Shown piece by piece: positions 51,530 to 59,504 of a DNA stretch of 64,000 nucleotides. This DNA comes from Clostridiales bacterium (GTDB lineage: Bacteria > Bacillota > Clostridia > Christensenellales > Aristaeellaceae): positions 29,263 through 93,262 of the forward strand of contig SFHK01000001.1 of assembly GCA_004556395.1 (NCBI GenBank). Reading direction: 5' to 3'. The translations under genes and the position numbers were made by a program. A model generated the notes under the pieces. That model made no database searches. It had not been told where the DNA came from and saw nothing but the letters and a program-made list of their open reading frames with translations. The first letter of the stretch is position 1. Each line of letters opens with the position of its first letter.

Positions 51530-51558
51530 ATTATAGCACCGAAGCACACGTCTGTAAA
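51530..51558 (-). promoter_or_regulatory. Promoter of the second tRNA-Ala unit
   Basis: TTTACA, a 17-bp spacer and TATAAT, the same hexamers and spacing as at the first unit, lie 30 bp upstream of the tRNA. Confidence 0.8.
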
Positions 51559-51690
51559 TAGAATATATGTAAATGTGTGGAAAACATTTGGCTTTTTATG
51601 GTATTTCGCGGGCGCAAGAAGGATTTTCGCGGGAAAGCGTTGAATATTCTGGGGGAACGAAGGGAATACCTCCCGGAAAGGAAGTTTTTT

Positions 51691-52608
51691 ATGAAAATCG
51701 CGGATGCACATTCCGACACGCTGTATGCGATTGCGCTTGAGGGCATCGCGCCCGCGCAGGCCATGGCTTCGCCCGAAAACCTGAAAAAAGGCGGCATGAG
51801 CCTGCAAACCTTTGCTTTGTTTACCGGCCGAAAGGGGCCGGCCGGAACGCCGTATCAGGACGCGCTCAAAATGATCGAGGCGTCCAAATCGCTTTCCATC
51901 CCGATGCTCACCGGCGACCTGCCCGACGCGCTGCCCGACGCGCCCACCGGCATTTTTTCCATCGAGGGCGGCGAAGCGCTGGAGGGGAAGCTCGAGCGGC
52001 TGGAGGAGTTTGACCGGCTGTGCCGCGTTCGCATGATCGCACTGACGTGGAACCACGAAAACGAAATCGGCCATCCGGCGAAGTTCGGCCCGGAAGGCGG
52101 CCTGAAGCCGTTTGGTCTGAAGCTGCTCGCGGAAATGGATCGGCTGGGCATCTATGCCGACGCGTCGCATCTGAACGAAGCGGGCTTCTGGGACATTGTG
52201 GAGCACATGGTGCTCCCGCCGATTGCCAGTCATTCCTGTTGCCGCGAGCTGTGCGACACGCCGCGCAATCTTTATAAGGCGCAGGCCGAGGCGATCATTC
52301 AGAAAAACGGCTTTATCGGCGTGAACTTCTATCCGCATTTCCTTACGAAGGCGGAAAAGGCCACGGTGGAGGACGTTGTGCGCCACATCGACCGCTTTTG
52401 CGAGCTGGGCGGCGAGCACATCGTCGGCTTCGGCTCTGATTTCGATGGAATCGAGGTGCAGCCGGAGGGTCTCGCGTGCGCCGCGGACTTCCCGAACCTG
52501 ATCGAAGCGCTTCTGAAGCACGGCTATACCGACGCGCAGGTGCGCGGCTTCGCGGGCGAGAACCTGTTTTCCGCGCTGAAACGCGCTGAACGCGCGCGCA
52601 GGGTGTAA
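51691..52608 (+). CDS. Membrane dipeptidase family protein (peptidase M19)
   Basis: Zinc peptidase of the renal dipeptidase family, 305 residues. The first metal ligands are in ADAHSDT, the bridging glutamate in FSIEGGEAL, and histidines in IASHSCCREL. The C-terminal block HIVGFGSDFDGIE is also typical. Family members hydrolyse dipeptides, including L,D-types from peptidoglycan. GGAAAGGAAG precedes the ATG. There is no signal peptide, so the enzyme is probably cytosolic. The adjacent LysM gene suggests a cell-wall theme. Confidence 0.92.
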   Translation: MKIADAHSDTLYAIALEGIAPAQAMASPENLKKGGMSLQTFALFTGRKGPAGTPYQDALKMIEASKSLSIPMLTGDLPDALPDAPTGIFSIEGGEALEGKLERLEEFDRLCRVRMIALTWNHENEIGHPAKFGPEGGLKPFGLKLLAEMDRLGIYADASHLNEAGFWDIVEHMVLPPIASHSCCRELCDTPRNLYKAQAEAIIQKNGFIGVNFYPHFLTKAEKATVEDVVRHIDRFCELGGEHIVGFGSDFDGIEVQPEGLACAADFPNLIEALLKHGYTDAQVRGFAGENLFSALKRAERARRV

Positions 52609-52666
52609 CGCCGCGCCGCCCTTTCGAATACGCTGGCAACAGTTCGAAAAGGGAGGCATGATCTTC

Positions 52667-53419
52667 ATGGCAAATACCACCTGTCCCGCGGGCTCTCTTC
52701 GCTACTCCTGGCGTTCGGGCGACACGCTCGTGCGCATCGCCACCGCCTTCGGCACCACCGTGAGCGCGATGCGGGATATCAACCCCGACATCGACTTCAC
52801 AAAAATCACCGCCGGTACCGACGTGTGCATTCCCACGCGGATGCTGACCTGCCCGGATTCCGACCTGTACGCTATCCAGAAGGGCGACACGCTTTCGGCG
52901 CTGGCCGTGAAATACGGCGTTACCACCGCCCGGATGCTGGAACTGAACCCGTATGTGGAGCCGACCCAGCTGGCCATCGGCCAATACATATGCGTGCCCA
53001 AAACCACGCCGTCTAAGCCTGCCTGTCCGGAAGGCGAATGCTGCATCGAACCCGAACCCGCGCCGGACTGCAACATGCTGCGCAGGGCGCAGAACGCCTG
53101 CTCGGCCACCGACACGGTGCAATGCGGCCAGACGCTGGCTGACATCCTGACCAAGTACGGCATGAGCTTCGCGGAGTTTAGTTATCTGAACCCGACGCTC
53201 GTGTATTCGGCGCTTCTGCCGGGGCAGAAGTATCAGTATCCGCTGAAGGCCTGCAACTGCTCCGCGAGCGGACGCTACCGCGTGCAGTCCGGCGATACCA
53301 TCGCGAAAATCGCCGCCGGCCTTGGCATCACGGCTTCGGAACTGCTTCGGCGCAACCCGAACCTCACGCCGTCTGAATTCGTCGCCGGAACGCAGATCTG
53401 CGTAACCTATCCCGAATAA
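52667..53419 (+). CDS. Protein with four LysM domains
   Basis: The 250-residue protein consists of four LysM peptidoglycan-binding domains (starts YSWRSGDTLVRIA, YAIQKGDTLSALA, TVQCGQTLADIL, YRVQSGDTIAKIA). The usual N-x-x-I pattern is only partly kept, and cysteines recur at the domain ends (DVCIP, ICVP). No signal peptide is visible, as in spore coat LysM proteins. The ATG was chosen for GGGAGG spacing. A spore or wall-binding role is likely; no enzymatic domain is attached. Confidence 0.88.
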   Translation: MANTTCPAGSLRYSWRSGDTLVRIATAFGTTVSAMRDINPDIDFTKITAGTDVCIPTRMLTCPDSDLYAIQKGDTLSALAVKYGVTTARMLELNPYVEPTQLAIGQYICVPKTTPSKPACPEGECCIEPEPAPDCNMLRRAQNACSATDTVQCGQTLADILTKYGMSFAEFSYLNPTLVYSALLPGQKYQYPLKACNCSASGRYRVQSGDTIAKIAAGLGITASELLRRNPNLTPSEFVAGTQICVTYPE

Positions 53420-53437
53420 ACTTCTACGGAGGAACCG

Positions 53438-54337
53438 ATGAAACGCCTGATCGCGCTGCTTTTGTGCCTGACGCTGTTCCTGTCCGGCTGCTCGTCGCAG
53501 CCGCAGAACGAAGCGGAAAAGGAGCTTACCATCTATGCTTCGTTTTACCCGGTGTACGCGCTCGCAGCGGCGATCGTTTCGGACATTCCCGGTATGCGGC
53601 TTCATCAGCTGGTGCAGCCGCAGGACGGCTGTCTGCGGAATTACACGCTGTCGGACTGGGATCTGTACACCGCGTCCAACGCGGATGCGCTGATCCTGGC
53701 CGGCAGCGGCCTTGAATCCTTCGCCGACACGGTTTCCTCGCTGGGCGAAAACGGCCCGGCGGTCGCGCGCGTGCTGGGCTCGCTCGTGCTGCGCACGGAG
53801 GAATGGGGGAGCGAGCACTTCTCCGGCGTGAACCCATGGCTGTTCCTGTCGGTCGAGGGCGCACGGCAGATTTCGGAAGCCATCGCCGCCAACATGCTTG
53901 AGCTCGACCCCGCCTGTGAAAACCTGTATCTCGCCAACCTCCACGTGGCGGACGAGCGCCTGTCCGCGCTGAAAACGGAAATGGCAGACATTCTGGCCGG
54001 AGCCAATCTTACCGCGCCCGTCGCCGTTCTGCACGAGGGGCTGTTCTATCTGGCCGACGAATGGTCGCTGAACGTCGTCACGGCCATCGAGCGCGAAAGC
54101 GGCGATACGCTGAGCGAGGAAGCGCTCGAAACGCTCTCGCAAAGCGGCGCGCGCGTCGTTCTGATCGAAAAGCAGTCGCCAGAAGCGCTTGTGAAAAGGC
54201 TGGAAGCGGACGGCTATCGCGTGGCGCTGATCGACACGCTGTCCACCGGCAACGAAACCATGGGCGCAGACGGATACTACGCCGCCATGAAAAACAACGC
54301 CCGCGCGCTGAAAACAGCGCTCGCGGACGCGGATTGA
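53438..54337 (+). CDS. TroA/ZnuA-like metal-binding lipoprotein with altered ligands
   Basis: The signal peptide ends in the lipobox LSGCSS, so the protein is lipid-anchored. The 299-residue body has the two-lobe fold of metal ABC binding proteins (ASFYPVYALAAAIV, NADALILAGSGLE, HEGLFYLADEWSL). The first ligand histidine of the usual CLHDYQL-type segment is replaced (CLRNYTL), and the N-P-H region reads NPWLFL, so at most one or two metal ligands remain. No partner permease or ATPase is adjacent. It may bind another ligand or act as a chaperone. GGAGGAA precedes the ATG. Confidence 0.78.
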   Translation: MKRLIALLLCLTLFLSGCSSQPQNEAEKELTIYASFYPVYALAAAIVSDIPGMRLHQLVQPQDGCLRNYTLSDWDLYTASNADALILAGSGLESFADTVSSLGENGPAVARVLGSLVLRTEEWGSEHFSGVNPWLFLSVEGARQISEAIAANMLELDPACENLYLANLHVADERLSALKTEMADILAGANLTAPVAVLHEGLFYLADEWSLNVVTAIERESGDTLSEEALETLSQSGARVVLIEKQSPEALVKRLEADGYRVALIDTLSTGNETMGADGYYAAMKNNARALKTALADAD

Positions 54338-54345
54338 GAGGAACT

Positions 54346-54789
54346 ATGAAACACGTAACCGTTTATACCGACGGCGCCTGCTCCGGCAATCCCGGCCCGG
54401 GCGGCTGGGGCGCGGTGCTCATTTACGGCGAAATGCGCCGCGAAATGAGCGGCGCGGAAGCGAACACCACCAACAACCGCATGGAGCTGACCGCGGCGAT
54501 CAAGGCGCTGGAAGCACTGAAGATGGCCTGCACGGTCGATTTATACTCCGACAGCGCCTATCTGATCAACGCCTACCGGCAGAACTGGCTGACCAACTGG
54601 GTGCGGCGCGGCTGGCTGAAGGCGGACAAAAAGCCCGTGGAAAACGTAGACCTGTGGAAGCGCCTGCTGGAGCTGAGCTCGTTCCACACCGTGACGTGGC
54701 ACAAGGTGAAGGGGCACGCGGACAACCCCGAGAACAACCTCTGCGACCGTCTGGCGACGGACGCGGTAAAGCGTCTGCGGCAGGCGTAA
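54346..54789 (+). CDS. rnhA: Ribonuclease HI
   Basis: Endonuclease that cuts the RNA of RNA-DNA hybrids. The 147-residue protein has the four acidic active-site residues in context: YTDGACSGNPGPGGWG, NNRMELTAA, LYSDSAYL, and NLCDRLATDA. The flap histidine lies in KVKGHADN, and the basic handle region is present (RGWLKADKKPV). GAGGAAC precedes the ATG, 8 bp after the lipoprotein stop. Confidence 0.97.
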   Translation: MKHVTVYTDGACSGNPGPGGWGAVLIYGEMRREMSGAEANTTNNRMELTAAIKALEALKMACTVDLYSDSAYLINAYRQNWLTNWVRRGWLKADKKPVENVDLWKRLLELSSFHTVTWHKVKGHADNPENNLCDRLATDAVKRLRQA

Positions 54790-54810
54790 TCGCAGACGCT
54801 TTCGCTTTTC
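54770..54810 (+). terminator. Terminator overlapping the end of rnhA
   Basis: AGCGTCTGCG and CGCAGACGCT are perfect 10-bp arms that straddle the rnhA stop, followed by TTCGCTTTT. Confidence 0.8.
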
Positions 54811-54828
54811 CCGTCACACTTTGTCTGT

Positions 54829-54879
54829 CTGAAGCAAAAATGTCGATGGAAGTTTTATCCATCGACATTTTTGCTTCAG
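54829..54879. terminator. Perfect 22-bp inverted repeat between rnhA and the recombinase gene
   Basis: CTGAAGCAAAAATGTCGATG-GA is followed after 7 nt by its exact complement. On the plus strand CTTTTC follows; on the minus strand the right arm contains the recombinase stop codon. It probably ends transcription from both sides, although the length and perfection of the stem are unusual. Confidence 0.7.
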
Positions 54880-56021
54880 CTTTTCTCGTCCCGCTTCGTC
54901 TCGTCCGAATTTGTCTCGCCCGAAGCCGGCGTCTGCGCGTCATTGGACGGCCTTTCCGCCGGCGCTTCCTCGCGCAGGCGCACCTTTGTGGCGGCATACC
55001 GGCGGTGCTGATCCTGCATGGCAGCGTAGTGCCGCCGCGTCGTATTGATGTCCGCGTGACCCAGCACGTCGGCCACAAGGTAAATATCGCCCGTTTCATT
55101 ATATAAGTTTGTGCCGAAGGTCGAGCGCAGCTTGTGCGGGCTGATGCGCTTCTTCAGCGGAGCCGCGATCTGGGCGTATTTTTTCACCATGTTTTCCATC
55201 GCGCGCACGCTCATGCGCGTCTTCTGAAGCGACAGGAACAGCGCGTTTTCATGACCCGGCAGCGCCTCGATCGTTTTCCGCTCCGCAAGATACGCCTTCA
55301 GCGGGCCGACGACCTCGTCCGGAAAGTACAGAATCGCCTGATTTCCGCCCTTGCGGGTGACGAGAAAGCCGCCTACGTCAAAATCCAGATCGTCCATATC
55401 GATGCCCACGCACTCGCTCACGCGGATGCCCGTGCCCAGAAACAATGACAGAATCGCCAGATCGCGCTTCTTCGTGGCGTTGTGAAACCGCCGCTGACCC
55501 TCGGTGAGCGCGTCTCCGGTTTCCACCGCGTCGAGCATGCGCGCCACCTCGTCGATCTCAAGGCGCAGAATCGGCTTTTCGTGCCGTTTGGGCGTGTTCA
55601 CCAGCTCCGTCACGTTCTGCTTGATCATCTGGTTCCGATACATCCATTTGAAGAAGGAGCGCACGGAATAAAACTTCCGCATCTTGCCAAGCTCCTGATT
55701 GGTGATAATCTTTTCATCTTCATCAAAGTAAAGCGTTAAATAATCCAGATATAACGATATATCGCGCGCCGTGATCTTATTGAATTCAGAAGCATTCCAC
55801 GAGATCATCGGACGCGCGCCGAACGCGGGATTTTCGCGTTCCAGATACCGGAAAAACAGGCTCAGGTCGCGGGCATAGGCGTAGCGGGTCAGCGGCTGGG
55901 TGTCCTGCTGGATGGCAAGAATGAACTCCGAAGCCGCGTCCGGCAGATCGGCCAGAATCTGTTTGGTCGTTTCCTGAAGATGCCGCGCGGTCTTCAGGGC
56001 ATAGGTAACTTTCTGTGGCAC
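54876..56021 (-). CDS. Tyrosine recombinase (XerC/XerD-like)
   Basis: Site-specific recombinase of 381 residues with an N-terminal SAM-like core-binding domain (TQPLTRYAYARDLSLFFRYL). The catalytic domain shows R in LGTGIRVSE, K in VTRKGG, HxxR in SPHKLRST, H in DVLGHAD and the nucleophile in TRRHYA. The C-terminus has an extra acidic/Lys tail. GTG start: GGAGG lies 8 nt ahead. It stands alone, with no excisionase or element boundary recognised, so it could be a chromosomal Xer-type enzyme. The catalytic set is complete. Confidence 0.9.
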   Translation of the reverse strand: MPQKVTYALKTARHLQETTKQILADLPDAASEFILAIQQDTQPLTRYAYARDLSLFFRYLERENPAFGARPMISWNASEFNKITARDISLYLDYLTLYFDEDEKIITNQELGKMRKFYSVRSFFKWMYRNQMIKQNVTELVNTPKRHEKPILRLEIDEVARMLDAVETGDALTEGQRRFHNATKKRDLAILSLFLGTGIRVSECVGIDMDDLDFDVGGFLVTRKGGNQAILYFPDEVVGPLKAYLAERKTIEALPGHENALFLSLQKTRMSVRAMENMVKKYAQIAAPLKKRISPHKLRSTFGTNLYNETGDIYLVADVLGHADINTTRRHYAAMQDQHRRYAATKVRLREEAPAERPSNDAQTPASGETNSDETKRDEKS

Positions 56022-56333
56022 GAAAAGAACCTCCGAAAACATTGCGTGATTGGAATTCCATGAAACCAAATCACACGCAAAACAATTTCCGCGGAAAGAC
56101 GGCGCACGATCGGAAGTGCGAAAAATCGAATCACGCATAGCAAATCCGTTCAACGCGAAACGAACGGCCGCCAGCCGATAAAGCCCTCAGAAACGCGCTC
56201 TATCCGAAAAACTTCGAAAATCCGGGCAGGCCTCTCTTTTCCGGCTTTTCTCGACTCAACTCTTCGTAAAAGCTGTCTTTTCCGCATAGTTTAAGTATAT
56301 CAGGTTTATTCCTCTTTGTCAAGGGAATCCATG
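56022..56333 (-). other. Recombinase leader region with promoter; no gene seen
   Basis: Between the promoter and the recombinase GTG lie about 265 bp that would be transcribed as a leader. Only short frames without ribosome sites occur, the longest beginning at the predicted transcript start and encoding about 45 Arg-rich residues. No known riboswitch was recognised. Confidence 0.5.
56294..56322 (-). promoter_or_regulatory. Strong sigma-A promoter upstream of the recombinase
   Basis: On the minus strand TTGACA, a 17-bp spacer and TATACT form one of the best promoters of the window. Confidence 0.85.
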
Positions 56334-56367
56334 AAAAAAGAGCCGCCGTCCGCGTTTTCCGCGGCTC
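56334..56367 (-). terminator. Terminator of the methyltransferase-hydrolase-GNAT operon
   Basis: On the minus strand GAGCCG pairs with CGGCTC around an inner GC-rich stem and is followed by TTTTTT. It lies about 235 bp past the GNAT stop. Confidence 0.7.
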
Positions 56368-56600
56368 GGCAGCCCGGTCGTTCTCCCTTGATGGAACGAA
56401 GCGTTCACAGTCCAACGATCGTAAATGCATCATGCTCTTCGAAGATTCATTGACTCACGTTTCTGCTTCGCGAAGCGCCTTATATCTCGGAGCATTCGTC
56501 ACCCTGACTCAGCCGGAAAATTTCCTTCCATTGCTCCATCGTCAATGCCGATGGAATCCGGCAGTCAGTCCTTCCCTATTGAAATTCAAAATACCGCAAG
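56368..56600. other. Intergenic stretch without a confident gene
   Basis: No gene with a ribosome site is seen. On the minus strand a short frame (56539 down to 56480) reads MEQWKEIFRLSQGDECSEI before a stop; shifting one base would continue it as YKALREAET. It may be a gene remnant. The rest shows only short dyads. Confidence 0.4.
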
Positions 56601-57152
56601 TCACACGCGGTCTGACCGGATAATCGAATGCCAGACCTCATCGCATATCCCCTGATTGTTCTTCCCCGCCTGCCGCCAGACGCCTTCCAGCTTCATCCCG
56701 GCCTTTTCCATCACCCTGCCGGACTTCGAATTTCCGGGATCGTGGCAGGCCGCGATTCGATTCAAGCCCACCTCGTCAAACAGAAAAGCAATCACCGCCT
56801 TCAGCGCTTCGGGCATGATTCCCCTTCCCCACAGGGCGCGGCTCATGCAATAGCCCATATCCGCCGATTCAACGGCTTCATTGAGCTTTACAACGGAGAT
56901 GTTCCCGATCACCCTGCCGGTTTCCTTGTATTCGATCGCCCAGTTGTAGGAATTGTCGTCCCGATACCTCTGAACCCAGATTTCCAGCAGCTTTTTCGTC
57001 ACATCGACGCTCGTGTGAACCGGCCACGTCAGATATTTCGTCACCTCCGGATCCGACGCCCAGTTCTCATACATATCCTCGGCGTCCTCGGGCGTAAATT
57101 TTCGCAGGATCAGGCGGTCGGTTTCCAGCGTCTTCGTTCCCATCGGTTTCAT
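56601..57152 (-). CDS. GNAT N-acetyltransferase (RimJ/RimL type)
   Basis: The 183-residue acetyltransferase begins LETDRLILRKFTPEDAEDMY, standard for the RimJ/RimL subgroup. The acetyl-CoA region MGYCMSRALWGRGIMPEALKAVI has the R-x-x-G-x-G/A loop, and the late motif is GLNRIAACHDPGNSKSGRVMEKAGM. Substrates of this group are protein N-termini, amino acids or antibiotics. GGAGG stands 8 nt before the ATG; it is the last gene of a three-gene operon, 16 bp after the serine hydrolase. Confidence 0.92.
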   Translation of the reverse strand: MKPMGTKTLETDRLILRKFTPEDAEDMYENWASDPEVTKYLTWPVHTSVDVTKKLLEIWVQRYRDDNSYNWAIEYKETGRVIGNISVVKLNEAVESADMGYCMSRALWGRGIMPEALKAVIAFLFDEVGLNRIAACHDPGNSKSGRVMEKAGMKLEGVWRQAGKNNQGICDEVWHSIIRSDRV

Positions 57153-57168
57153 CAAAGCATCCTCCGTT

Positions 57169-58329
57169 TCAATCCAGCGCCGCGTAGAGAATCGGCATCA
57201 TCCGCATGCCGCAGTTGTTGTACGGCATCATGTTCTGCATGTACACGACGTACATTTCCTCCGCAGGGTCCACGGCCATCCACGTGCCCATCATGCCGTC
57301 CCAGCCGAATTCCCCCGCGGAACCATTGATCGTCCACGGCCTGAGATGCGTGCGCATGCCCAGCCCGTAGCCGTAGCCGCGCTCCGTCCAGCCGAAATCT
57401 GCCCGCTGCGCCTCGGTGAGCTGATCGGTGCGCATCATTTCAATCGTCTTTCGGCCGAGGATTCGCTGCCCGCGGCGCGTTCCGCCGTTCAAGAGCATTT
57501 CACAGAAGTGCGCATAATCGTCGATCGTCGAAACCAGCCCGCCCCCGCCGGATTCATACGCCGGCTGCGACAGGTAATTCTTCAGGAAAGTAACGCCCTC
57601 GCATTCTGTATACGCGCCGCCCTTCCACTCGTGCGCACGGGTGAATCGCGCATGCTTCTCCGGGCTTACAAAGAAGGCCGTGTCGACCATCTCAAGCGGC
57701 GCAAAAATATTTTCCTTCAGATATTCGCCGTAGCGCTGTCCGGAAACGACCTCCACCACCGCGGCGGCAATGTCATGCGAAAGCCCGTACTTCCAGCGCT
57801 CGCCCGGATGGAAGCTCAGGCAGGCTTCCTTCGCCACGCGGCGCGCCTTTTCCAGCGTGGGCGCATCCTCGCCGCTCTCTTCCATTTTTTCAAGCGCCTG
57901 ATACACCGAACGTTCGCCCGCATCTCCCTCGCCCGGATAGGAAAGCCCGCTCGTCATCGTCAGAAGGTGCTTGATGGTAATGGGCCGCCTCGGCTTCCCG
58001 TACCGCACGCTTCCATCCGGCTCCGCAATGCCCACCGGCATATCGCGGAATTCCGGAATAAACTCGTACAGCGGATCTTCCAGATACACCAGTCCGCGCT
58101 CGTACAGCTGCATGACCGCCGTCATCGTGATCGGCTTGGTCATGGAATACAGGCGAAAAATCGTGTCTCGCCGCACGGGGTCGCGACGCTCCACGTTGGC
58201 AAAGCCGTGTTCCAGATAGGTTTCCTCGCCCTTCCGGCACACGAGCAGGCTGCATCCAGCCACCTTGCCCGCGTCGAAATTGCTCTTCATCTTCCGCTTC
58301 AGATCCTCCAGCCGTGATGGATTCAGCAT
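57169..58329 (-). CDS. Serine hydrolase of the beta-lactamase (class C/EstB) family
   Basis: Penicillin-binding-protein-like esterase or peptidase of 386 residues. The catalytic S-x-x-K is in LYSMTKPITM (Ser near residue 62). A tyrosine motif follows in WKYGLSHDIAA, replacing YxN. The middle text VYLEDPLYEFIPEF is typical of the family. There is no signal peptide, so it is probably an intracellular esterase or amidase, not a secreted beta-lactamase. It overlaps the methyltransferase gene by 7 bp, with GGAGGG ahead of the ATG. Confidence 0.9.
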   Translation of the reverse strand: MLNPSRLEDLKRKMKSNFDAGKVAGCSLLVCRKGEETYLEHGFANVERRDPVRRDTIFRLYSMTKPITMTAVMQLYERGLVYLEDPLYEFIPEFRDMPVGIAEPDGSVRYGKPRRPITIKHLLTMTSGLSYPGEGDAGERSVYQALEKMEESGEDAPTLEKARRVAKEACLSFHPGERWKYGLSHDIAAAVVEVVSGQRYGEYLKENIFAPLEMVDTAFFVSPEKHARFTRAHEWKGGAYTECEGVTFLKNYLSQPAYESGGGGLVSTIDDYAHFCEMLLNGGTRRGQRILGRKTIEMMRTDQLTEAQRADFGWTERGYGYGLGMRTHLRPWTINGSAGEFGWDGMMGTWMAVDPAEEMYVVYMQNMMPYNNCGMRMMPILYAALD

Positions 58330-58940
58330 GACACGCCCTCCTTATACCCCGTAAATATGTACGCAAATTCCGTCTCGTCACAGGATTCCACGCGAAATCC
58401 CGCGCGTTTCAATCTCTCTTCTGTCTCTTCCGGCGCGTCGGGATGCAGCCGCACGCGCCTTTGCCCGCATTCCAGCCATTCGCTCTGGTTTTTGTCAATC
58501 GAGAGCACGAACCGCCCGCCGGACGCAAGAAGCGCGTAGGCCTTCCGAAACGCCGCATCCTTCTCGCGAATATGCATAAACGTCAGCGAGGAAAGGATCA
58601 CGTCAAATGTTTCCTCGAACGCCTGCGAAAGGAAATCTCCCTCGGCCAGCTGCACGTTCGAAAACGCCGCCAGATTCTCCCGCGCGCGGGCAATCGTCTT
58701 AGTCGAAAGATCAATCCCAACAAACGACCGGCAGCGCGGCGCGACCTGTCTCGCCAGCCGACCCGTGCCCACACCAATCTCAAGCGCGCGCTGCGTGCCG
58801 TCCAGCGCAAGCCGCTCCATGAAAACCGCCCCGTCCCACTTTTTCATATACGCGCGCAGCGGCTCCGGATCGTATACGGGATCGTTTCCCTCCGTCACCA
58901 GCGCGTCATAATGCGCCGCAACCGAAACCGTTTCCATCAT
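58323..58940 (-). CDS. Class I SAM-dependent methyltransferase
   Basis: The 205-residue protein has motif I ALEIGVGTGRLAR for S-adenosylmethionine, the acidic strand end FVGIDLSTKTI and motif LSSLTFMHIRE. Substrate unknown; the group methylates small molecules. The ATG after GGAAGGG was chosen over an upstream frame extension that lacks a ribosome site and would overlap the promoter. It leads an operon with the serine hydrolase and GNAT enzyme. Confidence 0.88.
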   Translation of the reverse strand: MMETVSVAAHYDALVTEGNDPVYDPEPLRAYMKKWDGAVFMERLALDGTQRALEIGVGTGRLARQVAPRCRSFVGIDLSTKTIARARENLAAFSNVQLAEGDFLSQAFEETFDVILSSLTFMHIREKDAAFRKAYALLASGGRFVLSIDKNQSEWLECGQRRVRLHPDAPEETEERLKRAGFRVESCDETEFAYIFTGYKEGVSC

Positions 58941-58964
58941 CTCATCCACCCTTCCTTCAAAACC

Positions 58965-58994
58965 ATTATAGCATATTGGAAGGATATATGTAAA
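58965..58994 (-). promoter_or_regulatory. Promoter of the methyltransferase operon
   Basis: On the minus strand TTTACA, an 18-bp spacer and TATAAT lie about 25 bp from the start codon. Confidence 0.7.
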
Positions 58995-59245
58995 GATTGG
59001 AAGCATATTTAAACCTGACCGAGAAAGGACGCCGCCAAAGCGCGAACGAATTCTGGAAACGTCTCAGCTTCAGCTTCAGAAACTCCGCGTTGACTGCATT
59101 CAAAGACGCGTTAACGTTCGAAGCAAACGCAGGATAACGAAAATCGTATTCGAAAACGAAGCAGTTGTGTTTGAAGCGAACGCAGGACAGCGGAACCCGC
59201 ATTCGAAAACAAAACGGCTGTGTTTAAAGTGAACGCTGAATAACG
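58995..59245. other. Intergenic stretch with degenerate tandem repeats; no confident gene
   Basis: Between the methyltransferase promoter and the tRNA array no ribosome-site-bearing frame was found. The right part holds the 53-bp repeats listed separately; the left part has a local CAGCTTCAGCTTCAG reiteration. Confidence 0.5.
59116..59245. repeat. Degenerate 53-bp tandem repeat, about 2.5 units
   Basis: Units begin at 59116, 59169 and 59222. Each starts GTT(C/T)(G/A)AAG(C/T)(A/G)AACGC, and the first two share GTATTCGAAAAC-like and GCATTCGAAAAC-like centres. The third is cut off by the tRNA terminator. Confidence 0.7.
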
Positions 59246-59278
59246 AAAAGCTCTTGGGTTCTTTCGAACTCAAGAGCT
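59246..59278 (-). terminator. Terminator of the seven-tRNA array
   Basis: On the minus strand AGCTCTTG-AGTTC, a GAAA loop and GAAC-CCAAGAGCT pair over about 12 bp, then TTTTC. It lies just after the tRNA-Leu gene. Confidence 0.85.
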
Positions 59279-59283
59279 ATCAC

Positions 59284-59369
59284 TGCGGGAAACAGGACTT
59301 GAACCTGCACGAATCGTAATGATCACTAGAACCTGAATCTAGCGCGTCTGCCAATTCCGCCATTCCCGC
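59284..59369 (-). tRNA. tRNA-Leu (CAG)
   Basis: Class II tRNA with a long variable arm (GTGATCATTACGATTCGTGC region). Anticodon arm CTAGA-TTCAGGT-TCTAG gives CAG. Acceptor GCGGGAA pairs with TTCCCGC; discriminator A. It is identical to the plus-strand copy further right. Confidence 0.95.
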
Positions 59370-59400
59370 GAAATGCCTTCCCTTTCGAGAAGGACTTTGG

Positions 59401-59482
<82 letters not shown>

Positions 59483-59504
59483 ACATGTATCTTCACCGAA
59501 GAAG

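Noticed and set aside
52343..54142. A 599-residue minus-strand frame opposite the dipeptidase, LysM and lipoprotein genes
   Set aside because: It crosses three genes with clear domains and start sites and has no domain of its own.
58966..59202. A 78-residue minus-strand frame in the intergenic repeats
   Set aside because: It has no ribosome site, covers the methyltransferase promoter and follows the degenerate repeats, so it is probably fortuitous.
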